A DNA stretch of 50,182 nt from Geobacter sp. UBA2189. GTDB lineage: Bacteria > Desulfobacterota > Desulfuromonadia > Geobacterales > Pseudopelobacteraceae. The translations under genes were made by a program, and so were the position numbers. The notes beneath the pieces were generated by a model, which saw nothing but the letters and a program-made list of their open reading frames with translations, made no database searches and was not told the origin of the DNA. Where the stretch lies: positions 1-50,182 of the forward strand of contig DCVL01000045.1 in the NCBI GenBank assembly GCA_002328035.1. Reading direction: 5' to 3'. How positions within the stretch are numbered: position 1 is the first letter of the stretch; each line of letters begins with the position of its first letter. Shown one piece after another: positions 1 through 7,610 of the stretch.

Positions 1-2
1 TT

Positions 3-185
3 GCCGTCTTGCCTTTCCCCCTCCCTCCCCTCGCCGAACAACACCGTATCGTCGCCAAGGTCGATGAACTGATGGCGCTGTGCGACCAACTGGAGGCGCA
101 ACTGACCACCACCGAATCCGACAGCCGCCGCCTGCTGGAGGCGGTGCTGCGGGATGCGCTGGAATCAAGCGCAATGGGTGCCTGA
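3..185 (+). CDS. hsdS: Type I restriction specificity subunit HsdS, C-terminal end (cut by window edge)
   Basis: The open frame runs in from the left edge and ends at TGA 183-185, giving 60 residues. It contains the motif LPPLAEQHRIVAKVDELMAL followed by a coiled-coil-like helix. That is the usual end of the second target-recognition repeat of HsdS: a proline-rich turn, then the conserved helix that spaces the two half-sites and docks HsdM. HsdS gives sequence specificity to type I restriction-modification complexes. The rest lies outside the window, so intactness cannot be judged. It is visibly more GC-rich than the toxin-antitoxin genes that follow, which fits an acquired defence region. 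Confidence 0.8.
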   Translation, partial: AVLPFPLPPLAEQHRIVAKVDELMALCDQLEAQLTTTESDSRRLLEAVLRDALESSAMGA

Positions 186-224
186 TGAAGATGAACAAGG
201 CCGATTTGTTGACTCTAAAACCGT

Positions 225-249
225 ATCCCCGATAGAGGCATTCGGGGAT
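225..249. terminator. Hairpin after hsdS
   Basis: ATCCCCGA (225-232) and TCGGGGAT (242-249) form a perfect 8-bp stem with a 9-nt loop, 40 bases after the hsdS stop. There is no U tract, so it may be a weak terminator or an mRNA 3'-end-stabilising hairpin. Confidence 0.4.
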
Positions 250-267
250 GACAGATGATTCGGATAC

Positions 268-309
268 TTGACAATATGCCTTCCTTACATTATCGTTAAA
301 ATGTAAGGA
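268..309 (+). promoter_or_regulatory. Promoter and operator of the antitoxin-toxin pair
   Basis: A consensus -35 TTGACA (268-273) is followed after exactly 17 bp by TATCGT (291-296). A perfect 9-bp inverted repeat, TCCTTACAT (282-290) and ATGTAAGGA (301-309), brackets the -10 box and the expected start site near 303. AbrB/MazE-type antitoxins usually bind such repeats and autorepress; that this one does so is inferred from position. Confidence 0.65.
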
Positions 310-328
310 TTTTTTGTTTGGAGGACTT

Positions 329-562
329 ATGAATTCAACTGTAACAGTAAAGTATCAGACAACTATTCCAAAATCAGTGAGAGACCATCTGGGAATTTCT
401 GTCAACGACGCTCTTGAGTGGATAGTAGAAAAGGGGAAAGTAGTTGTTTCTCCTGTGCATGACCATTTTCTCAAGCACAAGGGAAGTGTGAAGGTCGGAG
501 CTGGGGATATTCCCGCAGATATAAGCTTGGCGCGGGAAAGCCAGTTGGAGAAGTATCGGTGA
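329..562 (+). CDS. AbrB/MazE-like antitoxin
   Basis: The protein has 77 residues. The N-terminal half has the swapped-hairpin AbrB/SpoVT signature (VKYQTTIPKSVRDHLGI at about residues 6-22), the DNA-binding fold shared by MazE and VapB-type antitoxins. The C-terminal half is charged and presumably wraps the toxin. ATG 329 is chosen because GGAGG (320-324) lies 4 bases upstream; a longer frame from TTG 314 would remove that site. Its TGA overlaps the start of the PIN gene by 4 bp, so the two are translationally coupled. Expected role: neutralise the PIN nuclease and repress the operon. Confidence 0.8.
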   Translation: MNSTVTVKYQTTIPKSVRDHLGISVNDALEWIVEKGKVVVSPVHDHFLKHKGSVKVGAGDIPADISLARESQLEKYR

Positions 563-969
563 AAAAATACATAATTGACACCAACTCCCTTATCTCCTTT
601 GTTACTGACAGAAACCAGAATCAGCAGGAAATTGTTGCCCCTCTTTTTGAATCGGCTTCCCGTTTGAAATGCACTCTTGTTTGTCATCAGCATGTATTGA
701 CCGAATTTGTTTTTGTGATGGATAAAGTTTATGGAACACCAAAGGAATCCATAAACACAATACTGAGTGATTTTATTGCCATGCCGGGCGTCCAGCTTTT
801 CCAGCAAACTGATTTTCCTGTTTTGCTTTCAATTTGGCCGGCAAAGATTACTGATTTTGGTGATGCCGTGATTGCTGCAACCGGAAAAGCAGTGAAGGGT
901 GCAACCATTGTTACATTTGATATGAAGTTTAAGTCAGCATTAAAGCAACTTGGTCTGGAAACTCTATGA
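559..969 (+). CDS. PIN-domain ribonuclease toxin (VapC-like)
   Basis: The protein has 136 residues and starts at GTG within a GTGA overlap with the antitoxin. PIN acidic residues are present in order: D7 (IIDTN), E49 (TEF), D99 or D102 (TDFGDAVIAA) and D120 (TFD). This is the Mg2+-binding quartet of VapC-type endoribonucleases, which cut tRNA, rRNA or mRNA when released from antitoxin. All catalytic positions are intact, so the toxin is probably functional. Family and pairing are clear; the RNA target cannot be read from sequence. Confidence 0.82.
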   Translation: MKKYIIDTNSLISFVTDRNQNQQEIVAPLFESASRLKCTLVCHQHVLTEFVFVMDKVYGTPKESINTILSDFIAMPGVQLFQQTDFPVLLSIWPAKITDFGDAVIAATGKAVKGATIVTFDMKFKSALKQLGLETL

Positions 970-1016
970 TGTCAGGCAAACTCTGTGTAATGTAATTTGC
1001 ACTATCGGAGTTTTTA

Positions 1017-1256
1017 ATGAACCTTTCATATTTCGCCCAGAAGGATTTCTATAAGGCACTTCAGCAGTTCTTTATTGCTCTCAATATTCCGCTTAATCCG
1101 GTAACCGAGGCTCAGGGCAACCCTAAAGACATTCTGACCACTACCTACAACGCAAATAATCCGGTACACAAGCTGATGGATGATCTCTATTTTGCCGGCA
1201 TGGTTTCAGAAGAAGCGTTCAGCAAACAGGGTGTAATCAGAAGAAGAGCGGCCTAG
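1017..1256 (+). CDS. 79-residue protein, probably an N-terminal stub of a larger gene
   Basis: ATG 1017 follows GGAG (1007-1010) at good spacing, so it can be translated. Residues 1-70 read like a folded, conserved N-terminus, with FAQKDFYKALQQFF helices and then a NNPVHKLMDDLY helix. The last residues (GVIRRRAA) are a basic tail with no character. It ends only 41 bp before the start codon of the peptidase gene. I suspect the first helical segment of a large defence protein, possibly a type II-like methylase or helicase, cut off when the island boundary formed. I do not recognise the family with certainty. Confidence 0.45.
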   Translation: MNLSYFAQKDFYKALQQFFIALNIPLNPVTEAQGNPKDILTTTYNANNPVHKLMDDLYFAGMVSEEAFSKQGVIRRRAA

Positions 1257-1296
1257 ATTGTTGTATAAACCTTTACCTAAAAATCGGAGCAACACC

Positions 1297-3075
1297 ATGA
1301 CCACCACTAACCTTAACTGGAACACTACCCTGCTCTATCCTGCCCCTGATTCAAAGGAGTTGGAGTCCGACCTCTCATCTTTCGAACAGATGGCTCTAGA
1401 TTTTCGAAATAAACACTTTGAAAAGCTTGCAACCCTGGAACCCAGGTCAATTATTACTGCCATCAAAGAGTATGAAGCGATCCAGACCCGCATGGCAAAA
1501 CCGTTCTGCTATGCCCATCTTCTGTTTGCCGCCGATTCCGCAGATGAGACAAACAGATCTCTTGCCCAGAGATGCTCCGAACTTGGAAGCGTTCTTTCTC
1601 AACAGCTACTCTTTTTTGAGCTTGAGCTGATGCAACTGTCAGACGAGCTTTTTGAACAATTATTCAACCTACCAGAAACCTCGGCATATATTCATTTTTT
1701 GAAAGGTCTTAGAAAATTCAAACCGTATACCTTAAAGGAAAATGAGGAACGCCTTTTAACGAGAAAAGACCTTACAGGAAGCCATGCATTTACCAAGCTC
1801 TTTGATGAACTTTCCGCATCCCTCAAATACAATATGGAGCTTGAGGGTGAAATGCAGGAATTTACCGGAGAAGAGCTCCTCTCTCTGCTGCATCATCCCT
1901 CTGCGGATGTAAGATTCAATGCCCAGACCTGTTTTCTTGAAAAACATGCTGAAAGCGGAAACTCACTCGTTTTTGGCACTGTATTCAACAACATGGCACT
2001 TGATCATGCACAGGAGATGGAGCTGAGAGGCTACAGTTCTCCTATTCAACCAACCAATATCGGCAATGAACTGAGCGATGATGCTGTAGAGCGCCTGATG
2101 CAGAGCACGGAGTACAATTATTCACTGGCACAGGACTACTTCAGGCTTAAGGCAAAAATGCTTGGAATGGACAAGATAAGAAACTGTGATCTATATGCCC
2201 CTGTTGCTGAGGCTCAGAAAAAATACAACTTTGACGAAGCTCGTGAACTGACTGTTGCGGCTTACAGAAATTATGAGCCTGAGTTTGGGGATATAGTTCA
2301 GGCATTCTTTGATGAACGCAGGGTTGATGTAATGCCAAGACCCGGCAAGTCCGGCGGCGCATTTGCAATGGGTATATCGCCGGTTGATCCGCCGTTTCTG
2401 CTATTAAACTTTACAAATAACCTGCGTGATATTGCTACCATTGCACATGAAGCTGGCCACGGTCTGCACTTCGTTTTATCCCAGAGACAGAACAGCCTGA
2501 ACTACCATGCCCCGTTGCCGCTTGCAGAAACCGCTTCGGTCTTTGGCGAGATGCTATTGACCAGAATGCTGCTGGACAACGAAAAGGATGCCGAGGTACG
2601 CAAATCCCTACTCTGTGCAAAGATCGAGGATATCATAGCTACAACATTCCGCCAGACAGTTCTGACAAGATTTGAGCTACGCCTTCACCATGAAAGAAAG
2701 CAGGAACTTCTCTCAAACGACCGTATTTGTGAAATCTGGCTTGAGGAAAACGGTAAACTGTTTGGCGATTCAGTAGAGATGATACCTGCTTACAAATGGG
2801 GCTGGTCGTACATATCCCATTTCATACACAGCAGATTCTACTGTTATTCCTATACATTTGCAGAGCTTCTGGTGCTAGCCCTCTATCAACACTATATGGA
2901 TACTGGCGAAGCCTTTAAGCCTGGCTATCGGGCGCTACTGGAATCCGGTGGCTCGCTATCTCCGGCTGACACAGCAAAACTTGCTGGAATTGATATTGAG
3001 TCATCAGGATTCTGGCAGAAGGGATATGACTTCCTGGGTGGACTGATTAAGGAACTGAAAAACCTTCAGGTGTAA
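1297..3075 (+). CDS. pepF: M3 family oligoendopeptidase (PepF-like)
   Basis: The protein has 592 residues from ATG 1297, with GGAG at 1286-1289; an upstream in-frame TTG at 1258 lacks a good site. It belongs to the M3B zinc metallopeptidases, which cleave short cytoplasmic peptides. The zinc site is H384-E385-A-G-H388, with the third ligand E411 in the ETAS motif, typical of PepF. The C-terminal region carries the usual substrate-binding tyrosines (SRFYCYSYTFAELL). No signal peptide is present, so it is cytosolic. Length is normal for the family (about 600). It is the first core gene after the accessory left edge and appears monocistronic. Family certain, substrate range unknown. Confidence 0.92.
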   Translation: MTTTNLNWNTTLLYPAPDSKELESDLSSFEQMALDFRNKHFEKLATLEPRSIITAIKEYEAIQTRMAKPFCYAHLLFAADSADETNRSLAQRCSELGSVLSQQLLFFELELMQLSDELFEQLFNLPETSAYIHFLKGLRKFKPYTLKENEERLLTRKDLTGSHAFTKLFDELSASLKYNMELEGEMQEFTGEELLSLLHHPSADVRFNAQTCFLEKHAESGNSLVFGTVFNNMALDHAQEMELRGYSSPIQPTNIGNELSDDAVERLMQSTEYNYSLAQDYFRLKAKMLGMDKIRNCDLYAPVAEAQKKYNFDEARELTVAAYRNYEPEFGDIVQAFFDERRVDVMPRPGKSGGAFAMGISPVDPPFLLLNFTNNLRDIATIAHEAGHGLHFVLSQRQNSLNYHAPLPLAETASVFGEMLLTRMLLDNEKDAEVRKSLLCAKIEDIIATTFRQTVLTRFELRLHHERKQELLSNDRICEIWLEENGKLFGDSVEMIPAYKWGWSYISHFIHSRFYCYSYTFAELLVLALYQHYMDTGEAFKPGYRALLESGGSLSPADTAKLAGIDIESSGFWQKGYDFLGGLIKELKNLQV

Positions 3076-3228
3076 CAAAAACAATTTATCGTTGTATGAT
3101 AATGATAATTTTCCATTTGCCCCTTGCAATTAGGGGAAATCCTGTTATGGAATGGCTTCATGCATAATTGTCGAGGGCATCAAAATTAGCTGCAAACATT
3201 TCGCAAGAGGCTCAGCTGTAATAACGTA

Positions 3229-3278
3229 AAAGGCTCGCTCCTTTGTACCTCAATTGGGCACTTCAGAAACAAGCCTTT
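3229..3278 (-). terminator. Possible terminator downstream of the tRNA-His gene
   Basis: Read on the minus strand, AAAGGCTTG (3278-3270) can pair with CGAGCCTTT (3237-3229) across a 32-nt loop, with one G-U pair, and is followed by a short T-rich stretch. It lies about 28 bases past the tRNA 3' end. The long loop makes it a weak candidate. Nothing else recognisable occupies 3076-3305. Confidence 0.28.
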
Positions 3279-3305
3279 AAATACACCGATAAACATGAAG
3301 TTTTT

Positions 3306-3382
3306 TGGGGTGGCCAGAGGGATTCGAACCCTCGAATGCATGAGTCACAGTCATGTGTGTTCGGCCGCTTCACCATGGCCAC
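3306..3382 (-). tRNA. tRNA-His (GTG)
   Basis: On the minus strand the acceptor stem GTGGCCA pairs with TGGCCAC. The anticodon loop CTGTGAC, inside a CATGA/TCATG stem, gives anticodon GTG for histidine. The T-loop is GTTCGAATC. The 3' CCA is encoded (3306-3308). A G lies at -1 (position 3383), opposite the discriminator C, as required for histidyl-tRNA synthetase recognition. Single copy here, transcribed after tRNA-Ala. Confidence 0.96.
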
Positions 3383-3394
3383 CGTAACGATATG

Positions 3395-3419
3395 AAAAGC
3401 CAGCGCAACGCTGGCTTTT
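3395..3419. terminator. 11-bp hairpin between the two tRNA genes
   Basis: AAAAGCCAGCG (3395-3405) and CGCTGGCTTTT (3409-3419) are exact inverted repeats with a 3-nt loop. On the minus strand the stem sits 6 bases past the CCA of tRNA-Ala and ends in UUUU, so it looks like an intrinsic terminator or processing hairpin separating tRNA-Ala from tRNA-His. Confidence 0.6.
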
Positions 3420-3425
3420 GTTATT

Positions 3426-3501
<76 letters not shown>

Positions 3502-3519
3502 ACAGAAGGATATATAAAA

Positions 3520-3525
3520 AGTATA
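3520..3525 (-). promoter_or_regulatory. -10 box upstream of the tRNA genes
   Basis: On the minus strand TATACT lies 18 bases before the tRNA-Ala 5' end, the distance expected for a short leader. No good -35 is visible 16-18 bp further up, so the call rests on the -10 alone. Confidence 0.35.
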
Positions 3526-3688
3526 CCCAGTCCGTTTGAGGTCTTGATGTATACATTGCATGGACGTTTGATGTCAATAACAAATTACAAAATTATAAAT
3601 ATCCAGAACCCTTGTTTTTGTTCTGTTGAATTAATTAGTTAATCCTGCTAGATAATCTCATTAAATTTAGAAAGAGAGGCAACTTAAT

Positions 3689-5146
3689 ATGAATTTTTTG
3701 AATATTATTTCTGCTGTTTTTTCGTTCTCTATACTTACCTCAGCATTTCAGGCAGTTGCCGGGGTTGATCATTCAACATTAATTAATGGCTCTTTTAAGA
3801 ATGGCTCCGATGTTACAAAACAGTGTCTCAAGTGCCATGAAAAACAGGCTAAAGATTTTATTAAAACTACTCATTGGCGTTTTGCAGGGACTCCAAATCA
3901 TATTGAGGGAATGGAAAAGAGCAAGAAAGTTTGGGGCAAGTCAAATCTTATCAACAATTTTTGTACTACTGCATTTAACGGCCCTGATGGAATTACACAT
4001 GAAGCATGCTTTAAATGCCATCCTGGTTACGGCTGGAACCGTTCAAACTTTGATTTAAATGATATGACAAAGATAGATTGCCTTATATGCCACGCAAAAG
4101 ATGGAAATTATCAACGTTCAACTATTGGAGTTGATATTGATTATGTTGCTTTAAGAAGAGGCACTATGGATTTGGAAAAAGCTGCGAAGAGTGTTGGAAG
4201 GCCTGCAATAAAGAACTGTGGAGACTGTCATTTCTATTGCGGTGGGGGCGATGGAGTAAAAAACCCAGGTATTGATTCATCTCTCATTAGTGCAAATAAG
4301 AATCAGGATATTCATATGGCAGCAAAAAACAAGGGTGGAGCAGGCCTTGTCTGCCAGGATTGCCACATTACAAAGGATCACAAAATTTCCGGCGCTTCGT
4401 CTCAACTGGCTCACTTTGATGGACATGTTAACTGCGAAGACTGCCACATCGGTGCAAACGCACCGCACAAAAATTCTCCTGACAAGGCTGCCATTGACAA
4501 ACATATTTCATCTGTTGCATGCCAAACCTGTCATATTCCTGTATTTGCAAAAGGTCAGGCAACAAGGATGGCCTGGTACTGGTCTGATACAGGCAAAAAT
4601 ATTGAATCGCAGGAAGTTTTTGAACAGGAAACATACAGCAAAAAAAGAGGTTCTTTCAAATGGGGGATGGATGTTGTGCCTGTTTATGCCTGGTATAATG
4701 GCAAGGTAACCAGATATTTGACTGGCGACAGGGTTGAAGATCCTTCAAAACCTGTAGTTTTTACAGCTCCGACAGGAAATATAAAAGATTCAAAATCTAA
4801 AATCTATCCGTACAAGAAATTCGAGGGCTCAATGCCTATGGATCTGAAGCATAGATATTTTAATACCTTCCAGCAATACAAGTCACTATGGGAAGATTAT
4901 GACTGGGAAAAGGCTTTGATCGAAGGGTCAAAATGCAAGGATTTCTGTCTCCCATACAGTGGTAAATACCAGTTTGTTAATACTGTAGCCTTTATAGGCA
5001 TAAACCATGAAGTTGCACCCAAAGACAGCGCACTAAAGTGCAATGATTGCCATAATGGCGGAAAGAGAATGGATTGGTCGGCTCTGGGTTATAAGGATGA
5101 CCCTGTTAAATCAGGTGGGCGTAAATCAGGAGTTAATCTGAAATAG
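3689..5146 (+). CDS. Secreted octaheme c-type cytochrome, tetrathionate reductase (Otr) family
   Basis: The protein has 485 residues. A signal peptide covers residues 1-25 (hydrophobic core IISAVFSFSILTSAF, cleavage near AVAG), so it is periplasmic. Eight CxxCH haem sites begin at C46, C107, C131, C177, C222, C249, C278 and C451. The spacing, the TTHW motif after haem 1 and the CGGGDGVK segment after haem 4 match the octaheme Otr family, multi-haem enzymes that reduce tetrathionate and, in vitro, nitrite or hydroxylamine. The physiological substrate is therefore uncertain. GAGAGG precedes ATG 3689. No quinol-oxidising partner is adjacent. The last 14 bp overlap the convergent oppF gene. Confidence 0.88.
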   Translation: MNFLNIISAVFSFSILTSAFQAVAGVDHSTLINGSFKNGSDVTKQCLKCHEKQAKDFIKTTHWRFAGTPNHIEGMEKSKKVWGKSNLINNFCTTAFNGPDGITHEACFKCHPGYGWNRSNFDLNDMTKIDCLICHAKDGNYQRSTIGVDIDYVALRRGTMDLEKAAKSVGRPAIKNCGDCHFYCGGGDGVKNPGIDSSLISANKNQDIHMAAKNKGGAGLVCQDCHITKDHKISGASSQLAHFDGHVNCEDCHIGANAPHKNSPDKAAIDKHISSVACQTCHIPVFAKGQATRMAWYWSDTGKNIESQEVFEQETYSKKRGSFKWGMDVVPVYAWYNGKVTRYLTGDRVEDPSKPVVFTAPTGNIKDSKSKIYPYKKFEGSMPMDLKHRYFNTFQQYKSLWEDYDWEKALIEGSKCKDFCLPYSGKYQFVNTVAFIGINHEVAPKDSALKCNDCHNGGKRMDWSALGYKDDPVKSGGRKSGVNLK

Positions 5147-6122
5147 GCAGGTTCCGGGCAAAATGGCAGGCGACTGCGTGACCAGGGCTGCAATCAAGGA
5201 GAGCAGGCTTTTCATTTTGGCAGCGTTCTTCAGTGTATCGGCATCTGGATTGAAAATGGCAGCCATTTGTTCCGGTATTAGAGGGATTGATATCGGATAC
5301 CGATAAAGAGACGGCTTTCAGGTCGTCTCTTTTCTTTATATGCGGCATGGCTGCGAGAAGAGTCTGGGTATATGGGTGTCTGGATTGGCTGAAAATCTCC
5401 TCTGTAGATGCAACCTCAACCAGCCTCCCCAAGTACATGACTGCAATTCTATCACAAGTGTGTCTAAGGACTCCCAAATCGTGACTAACCATAAGCATGC
5501 TCAGACCATGCTTTTTTTTCAGCATTTGCAAAAGATTTATTATCTGTGCCTGAATGGATATATCGAGTGAAGATACCGGTTCGTCAGCGATAAGGATCTT
5601 TGGCTCTGCTGCCAAGGCTCTGGCTATTCCTATTCTCTGTCTCTGTCCCCCTGAAAATTCATGTGGGAACCTGTCATACAGCTCAGAATCTAGGCCAACA
5701 CTTTCCATGATTTCAACAGTTTTTTCGCGCAAGCTGGATTTCTTACAGAGGTTATGAATTTGCAGTGGTTCAGCAATTGTGTCGCCAATCCTTATTCTTG
5801 GGTTAAGGGATGAAAATGGATCCTGAAATACCATCTGAACGGAACGTCTGAAAATTTTATATTCTGCTTGCTCAATTTTTTTAATATCTTTTCCTCTAAA
5901 ATCAACATGGCCTGCATCTGGCTGTATCAACCCTGTCAACAGCTTGGCCACAGTTGATTTTCCACATCCTGATTCACCTGCAAGCCCCAGGGTTTCCCCC
6001 TGTAGTAAAGATATAGAGAGCTGTTCCACAGCTTTAAAGATTGCATCTGCGCCTCTACCAATAGCTCTGCCCTTAAGCGTATAATTTTTATCAGCCTGAT
6101 TTAATGATAGTATATCGATCAT
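5133..6122 (-). CDS. oppF: Oligopeptide/dipeptide ABC transporter ATP-binding protein (OppF/DppF)
   Basis: The protein has 329 residues from the ATG that overlaps the oppD stop (ATGA). It carries Walker A GESGCGKST, Q-loop FQDPFSSLNP, signature SGGQRQR, Walker B ILIADEP and switch SHDLG. The C-terminal oligo_HPY extension has the cysteine cluster (CHFQSRC...C...C) seen in peptide-importer ATPases. It pairs with OppD to energise inner-membrane peptide uptake. No permease or binding protein gene is in the window, so the partners must be encoded elsewhere. Its 3' end runs 14 bp into the cytochrome gene on the other strand. Confidence 0.9.
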   Translation of the reverse strand: MIDILSLNQADKNYTLKGRAIGRGADAIFKAVEQLSISLLQGETLGLAGESGCGKSTVAKLLTGLIQPDAGHVDFRGKDIKKIEQAEYKIFRRSVQMVFQDPFSSLNPRIRIGDTIAEPLQIHNLCKKSSLREKTVEIMESVGLDSELYDRFPHEFSGGQRQRIGIARALAAEPKILIADEPVSSLDISIQAQIINLLQMLKKKHGLSMLMVSHDLGVLRHTCDRIAVMYLGRLVEVASTEEIFSQSRHPYTQTLLAAMPHIKKRDDLKAVSLSVSDINPSNTGTNGCHFQSRCRYTEERCQNEKPALLDCSPGHAVACHFARNLPISD

Positions 6123-7081
6123 TGGATGTAGTTCCAGCATCTTACCAGATGCCCTCTTCCCAGATCCCTGACTTCCGGCATCTTCAATTTACAGATATCT
6201 TTTGCCTCTTCACAACGGTCTTTAAATGGACAGCCAATAATTTCAGAACTCAATCTGGGAGGATGCCCTGGTATGGTTTTAAGTGGCTGACCTGGTACGG
6301 AATTTTCAGGGAGTGAGGCCAGAAGACCTCTGGTATAAGGATGCAAGGGGGAGTCAAACAGATCGGCTGTTACTGCAGTTTCAAGTATCATCCCAGCATA
6401 CATAACATGAATCAGATCAGCTCGTTGTGAAACTATCCCTAGATCATGAGTAATCAGCAAGAGAGCAAGCCCCTTTTCAATCCTTAGCTCATCAATAAGT
6501 TGCAATATCTGGGACTGAACTGTCACATCAAGGGCTGTCGTAGGCTCATCGGCAATCAACAGCTCCGGTTCACAGGCCAGAGCCATTGCAATCATTACCC
6601 TCTGTCGCTGACCTCCGGAAAGTTGATGAGGATAGTCATCAATTCGCTGTTCAGGTGAAGCTATACCCACTTTTTGCAACAGTTCAACTGCCCTGATTCT
6701 GGCAGAATATCTATCAAGCTTGCGATGAAGTACAAGTGGCTCTATTAACTGTTCGCCAATCCGAAGCACAGGATTAAGAGATGTCATAGGTTCCTGAAAA
6801 ATCATGGCAACAGTATTGCCCCGAAGCCGCTGCAGCTCTTTTTCCGGTAATCCGACAAGTTCGGTTCCGTTTAATCTTATGGAGCCGCTACTGATTCTAC
6901 CCTGAGCAGGAATTAGCCCCATGATTGAACGAGCGGTCATACTCTTCCCCGAGCCGGATTCACCGACAAGTGCAACCGTTTTGCCCTTGTCAAGAGAGAG
7001 ATTAATCCGGTTGACAGCATTAACTCTCCCCTGACGGGTAAGGATAACAGTATTAAGATTTGTGATTTCAAGCAGAGACAT
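6119..7081 (-). CDS. oppD: Oligopeptide/dipeptide ABC transporter ATP-binding protein (OppD/DppD)
   Basis: The protein has 320 residues from ATG 7081; a GTG at 7102 would add seven residues and neither start has a convincing ribosome site. It has Walker A GESGSGKS, Q-loop FQEPMTSLNP, signature SGGQRQR, Walker B LLIADEP and switch THDLG. A C-terminal cysteine-containing oligo_HPY region (CPFKDRC...C) follows. It is the first gene of a two-gene unit with oppF, overlapping it by 4 bp, a stoichiometric coupling usual for the heterodimeric ATPase of peptide importers. Transcription probably starts in 7082-7150, divergent from the small secreted protein gene. Confidence 0.9.
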   Translation of the reverse strand: MSLLEITNLNTVILTRQGRVNAVNRINLSLDKGKTVALVGESGSGKSMTARSIMGLIPAQGRISSGSIRLNGTELVGLPEKELQRLRGNTVAMIFQEPMTSLNPVLRIGEQLIEPLVLHRKLDRYSARIRAVELLQKVGIASPEQRIDDYPHQLSGGQRQRVMIAMALACEPELLIADEPTTALDVTVQSQILQLIDELRIEKGLALLLITHDLGIVSQRADLIHVMYAGMILETAVTADLFDSPLHPYTRGLLASLPENSVPGQPLKTIPGHPPRLSSEIIGCPFKDRCEEAKDICKLKMPEVRDLGRGHLVRCWNYIQ

Positions 7082-7152
7082 GGTTTGGTAGTGTAACCTC
7101 ACGCTATTGAACTGTCAAACTTGCAGAGGTAAAACTATTTTATTAAGTGGTA

Positions 7153-7180
7153 TTGACTCATTAAAATTATAAGGTATACT
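7153..7180 (+). promoter_or_regulatory. Promoter of the small secreted protein gene
   Basis: TTGACT (7153-7158) and TATACT (7175-7180) are separated by 16 bp, each one mismatch from sigma-70 consensus. The predicted start near 7187 gives a leader of about 65 nt that contains a hairpin. Confidence 0.6.
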
Positions 7181-7218
7181 TCGCCTGAAATAGCGTGAAT
7201 ATTACTTGATACATATTT

Positions 7219-7235
7219 AGCCGTATTTTACGGCT
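7219..7235 (+). promoter_or_regulatory. Leader hairpin before the small secreted protein gene
   Basis: AGCCGTA (7219-7225) and TACGGCT (7229-7235) form a 7-bp stem with a TTT loop in the 5' leader, just ahead of the AGGGGG ribosome site. It could modulate translation or mRNA stability; no function is shown. Confidence 0.4.
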
Positions 7236-7252
7236 TATTTCCAGGGGGTTAT

Positions 7253-7549
7253 ATGAAAAAAATTTTAGCGCTGCTTGTTATGATTGTATTTACAACCATG
7301 GCCACATCTGCCTTTGCAGCTGAAGCAAAGCTTATTGGCACAGTGACAGGAATTAAAATAGTTACCGGTGGCGCAGAGCTTACATTAAAAGACCGGAAGA
7401 CTGATGCTCCGGTTATATTGCTGGTACGGGATAACATGAATATGGAGAAGATACGTGACAGAAAAGTAAGAGTTGGTGATGAACTGCGTATTCGCTTTGA
7501 TGGAAACACTAAAATTCTCCGCACAATTCAAAAGACAGCCGGCTGTTGA
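7253..7549 (+). CDS. Small exported protein of unknown function
   Basis: The protein has 98 residues. A clear signal peptide (MKKILALLVMIVF, cleavage after SAFA at about residue 22) precedes a mature part of about 76 residues. That part alternates beta-like strands (KLIGTVTGIKIV, AELTLKD, VILLV, ELRIRFDG) and ends in a lone cysteine; an OB-like barrel is possible. AGGGGG lies 7 bases before ATG. It is a single-gene unit with its own promoter and a strong terminator. I do not recognise a named family. Confidence 0.75.
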   Translation: MKKILALLVMIVFTTMATSAFAAEAKLIGTVTGIKIVTGGAELTLKDRKTDAPVILLVRDNMNMEKIRDRKVRVGDELRIRFDGNTKILRTIQKTAGC

Positions 7550-7584
7550 TATACAAATACCTGTTTATCCATATCCTCAAAAAG

Positions 7585-7607
7585 ACCCGCATATCGCGGG
7601 TTTTTTT
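7585..7607. terminator. Bidirectional intrinsic terminator
   Basis: ACCCGC (7585-7590) and GCGGGT (7596-7601) form the stem and seven Ts follow (7601-7607). On the opposite strand the stem is followed by a T-rich CTTTTTG stretch. It serves both the small secreted protein gene and the convergent gspE-like gene, which stops at 7611. Confidence 0.85.
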
Positions 7608-7610
7608 GTT

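Noticed and set aside
3120..3136. CCCCT/AGGGG stem after pepF
   Set aside because: Only 5 bp with no U tract; too weak to call a terminator.
3626..3656. Possible promoter TTGAAT / GATAAT upstream of the cytochrome gene
   Set aside because: Spacer of 19 bp and an imperfect -35; cannot be separated from AT-rich background.
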